A stretch of DNA of 64,000 nucleotides from Colletotrichum lupini (Eukaryota > Ascomycota > Sordariomycetes > Glomerellales > Glomerellaceae). Numbering within the stretch: position 1 is the first letter of the stretch; each line of letters begins with the position of its first letter. Location of the stretch: assembly GCF_023278565.1 (NCBI RefSeq), contig NC_064679.1, positions 1,550,001-1,614,000 of the forward strand, in the 5' to 3' direction. Below are positions 63,064 to 64,000 of the stretch, piece after piece. The notes under the pieces were generated by a model. It made no database searches. It was not told the origin of the DNA and saw nothing but the letters and a program-made list of their open reading frames with translations. The position numbers were made by a program, and so were the translations under genes.

Positions 63064-63651
63064 GCTCCGCCCAGGGACCCCTGTACAGCGACCCCATCAA
63101 GTCGTTACGAGGCTGCTCTCGCTCGCCTGCAGCCTCTGCATTTCTTCCATTCCCGAATCGCCCGGACTGGCCAGTGGCACGCACACATGGCCCATGGACT
63201 ACGCTAGAACGGCACAAGGTGACAAGACTCCAGAGACGCTGCCACTGCGCACCACACAGACCACATACTTTTTGACACCACACCATCACGACCATACCAC
63301 CCATGTCTTGTCGACGTTCGACTCTCTCTCAAGTCTCACCCTCACTCTCAACAACCAGCTCTCTCTTTCACGGCTCGCCTGCATCTCTGTGCCAGAATGA
63401 CACACGATCCTGGCCTCAGGCATGACTGCTTCAACCTCAAGCAACCCTGACAGCGAATCAACCCCAGCCAGTCCCTCCCCGTTCTGCCCGTTTACCGCTC
63501 CGAGCCACACAGACGTGCAGCATATTGCTGCAGACTGCAAAGACCTATGCACCATACGCATCCAAGCAATGCGGCATTGCGGCGTTCATCAAGCCTGGAT
63601 TGCGGCGTGCAGCGTCACGGCGTGCCTAGGGTCAAGTGTACGGCAGATTCC

Positions 63652-63692
63652 AGAGAAACGAAAAAAAAGAGAGAGAAAAAAAAAGAGAGAGA
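63652..63692. repeat. Purine-only A/G tract
   Basis: About 40 bases of nearly pure A and G (poly-A runs with GAGAGA) in the gene-free right end. Confidence 0.8.
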
Positions 63693-64000
63693 CCTCACAG
63701 CATCAATCTGCTTGTCCATTCAGCGCCCGGCACGCTCAGGTTGCTTATCCACTTTCTTTTCATGGAACTCAATCCTGGCCCGCCCATTCAAACGGTCGTT
63801 CGCAATCTCAGGCCCATGTGCGACCCATGACCATGTTGGCCGCCGTCACTGGCCGGGATCAAAAGCCCATTCCAGAGGCAAACCGAATCCTCCTTCGCCC
63901 GCCCTGAGTCTCCACACGCACCGAGTCCAGGCCTGCTGTTCCGCTTGCTGCTCCGTAGATGCTGGAGTTGCCGCTGCTTCGTCTCCGGCCAAGCTGGCCA

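Larger units (their letters stand above)
50872..64000. other. 13-kb gene-free right end
   Basis: I find no gene that I can support. Every open frame is below about 175 codons, overlaps others on the opposite strand, and gives no recognisable domain. Base composition is not extreme and I see no long homopolymer-rich decay. The stretch contains five of the eight copies of TACGGAGTA, a run of 11 G, and a few microsatellites listed separately. It could be the upstream region of a regulatory gene beyond the window, a source of non-coding RNA, or a gene-poor island. Confidence 0.6.

Overview
The window is nuclear DNA of a filamentous ascomycete (Pezizomycotina, most likely a Sordariomycete). This rests on short GT-AG introns, mostly 50-200 bp, and on moderately GC-rich genes on both strands separated by 0.2-2.6 kb. 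Recognisable families include CSC1/RSN1, OLA1, TIM44, mitochondrial uS11m, TRAPPC12, Prp4 kinase, Tfc6-like TFIIIC, TMA7, 2EXR and an ankyrin-CorA fusion. There are no bacterial-type operons, no rRNA or tRNA that I could recognise, no CRISPR array and no intact transposon. Exon structures were worked out by hand from splice sites, reading phase and family conservation; where a splice site or start is ambiguous I say so.

Layout. 1-3264: gene-poor left flank and pyrimidine-rich leader. 3265-8596: a CSC1-type channel converging on an alcohol O-acetyltransferase. 9634-19238: six genes, all on the + strand: a large coiled-coil membrane-anchored protein, a HAD hydrolase, a small Cys-containing membrane-tailed protein, a Gal80-like oxidoreductase and a NADAR protein. 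(That makes five after counting; no sixth gene was supported.) 19645-28305: housekeeping block with TIM44 and mitochondrial uS11m sharing a divergent promoter, a PPPDE/DeSI-like peptidase, OLA1 and TRAPPC12. 28941-38965: more accessory block with a 2EXR protein, a secreted subtilase and a nine-exon ankyrin-CorA transporter-like gene, flanked by gene-free stretches. 41652-50871: Tfc6-like, PAQR receptor, TMA7 and Prp4 kinase. 50872-64000: about 13 kb in which I find no convincing gene.

How the genes work together. Most are unrelated housekeeping genes. Plausible functional pairings are TIM44 with uS11m (mitochondrial biogenesis, divergent promoter) and TMA7 with Prp4 (translation and splicing, divergent promoter). 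I found no multi-gene system that is clearly new. The strongest unexplained signals are a 9-base word, TACGGAGTA, present eight times and only outside genes; a recurrent C-rich to G-rich switch along many genes that restarts after introns; and the long gene-free right end.
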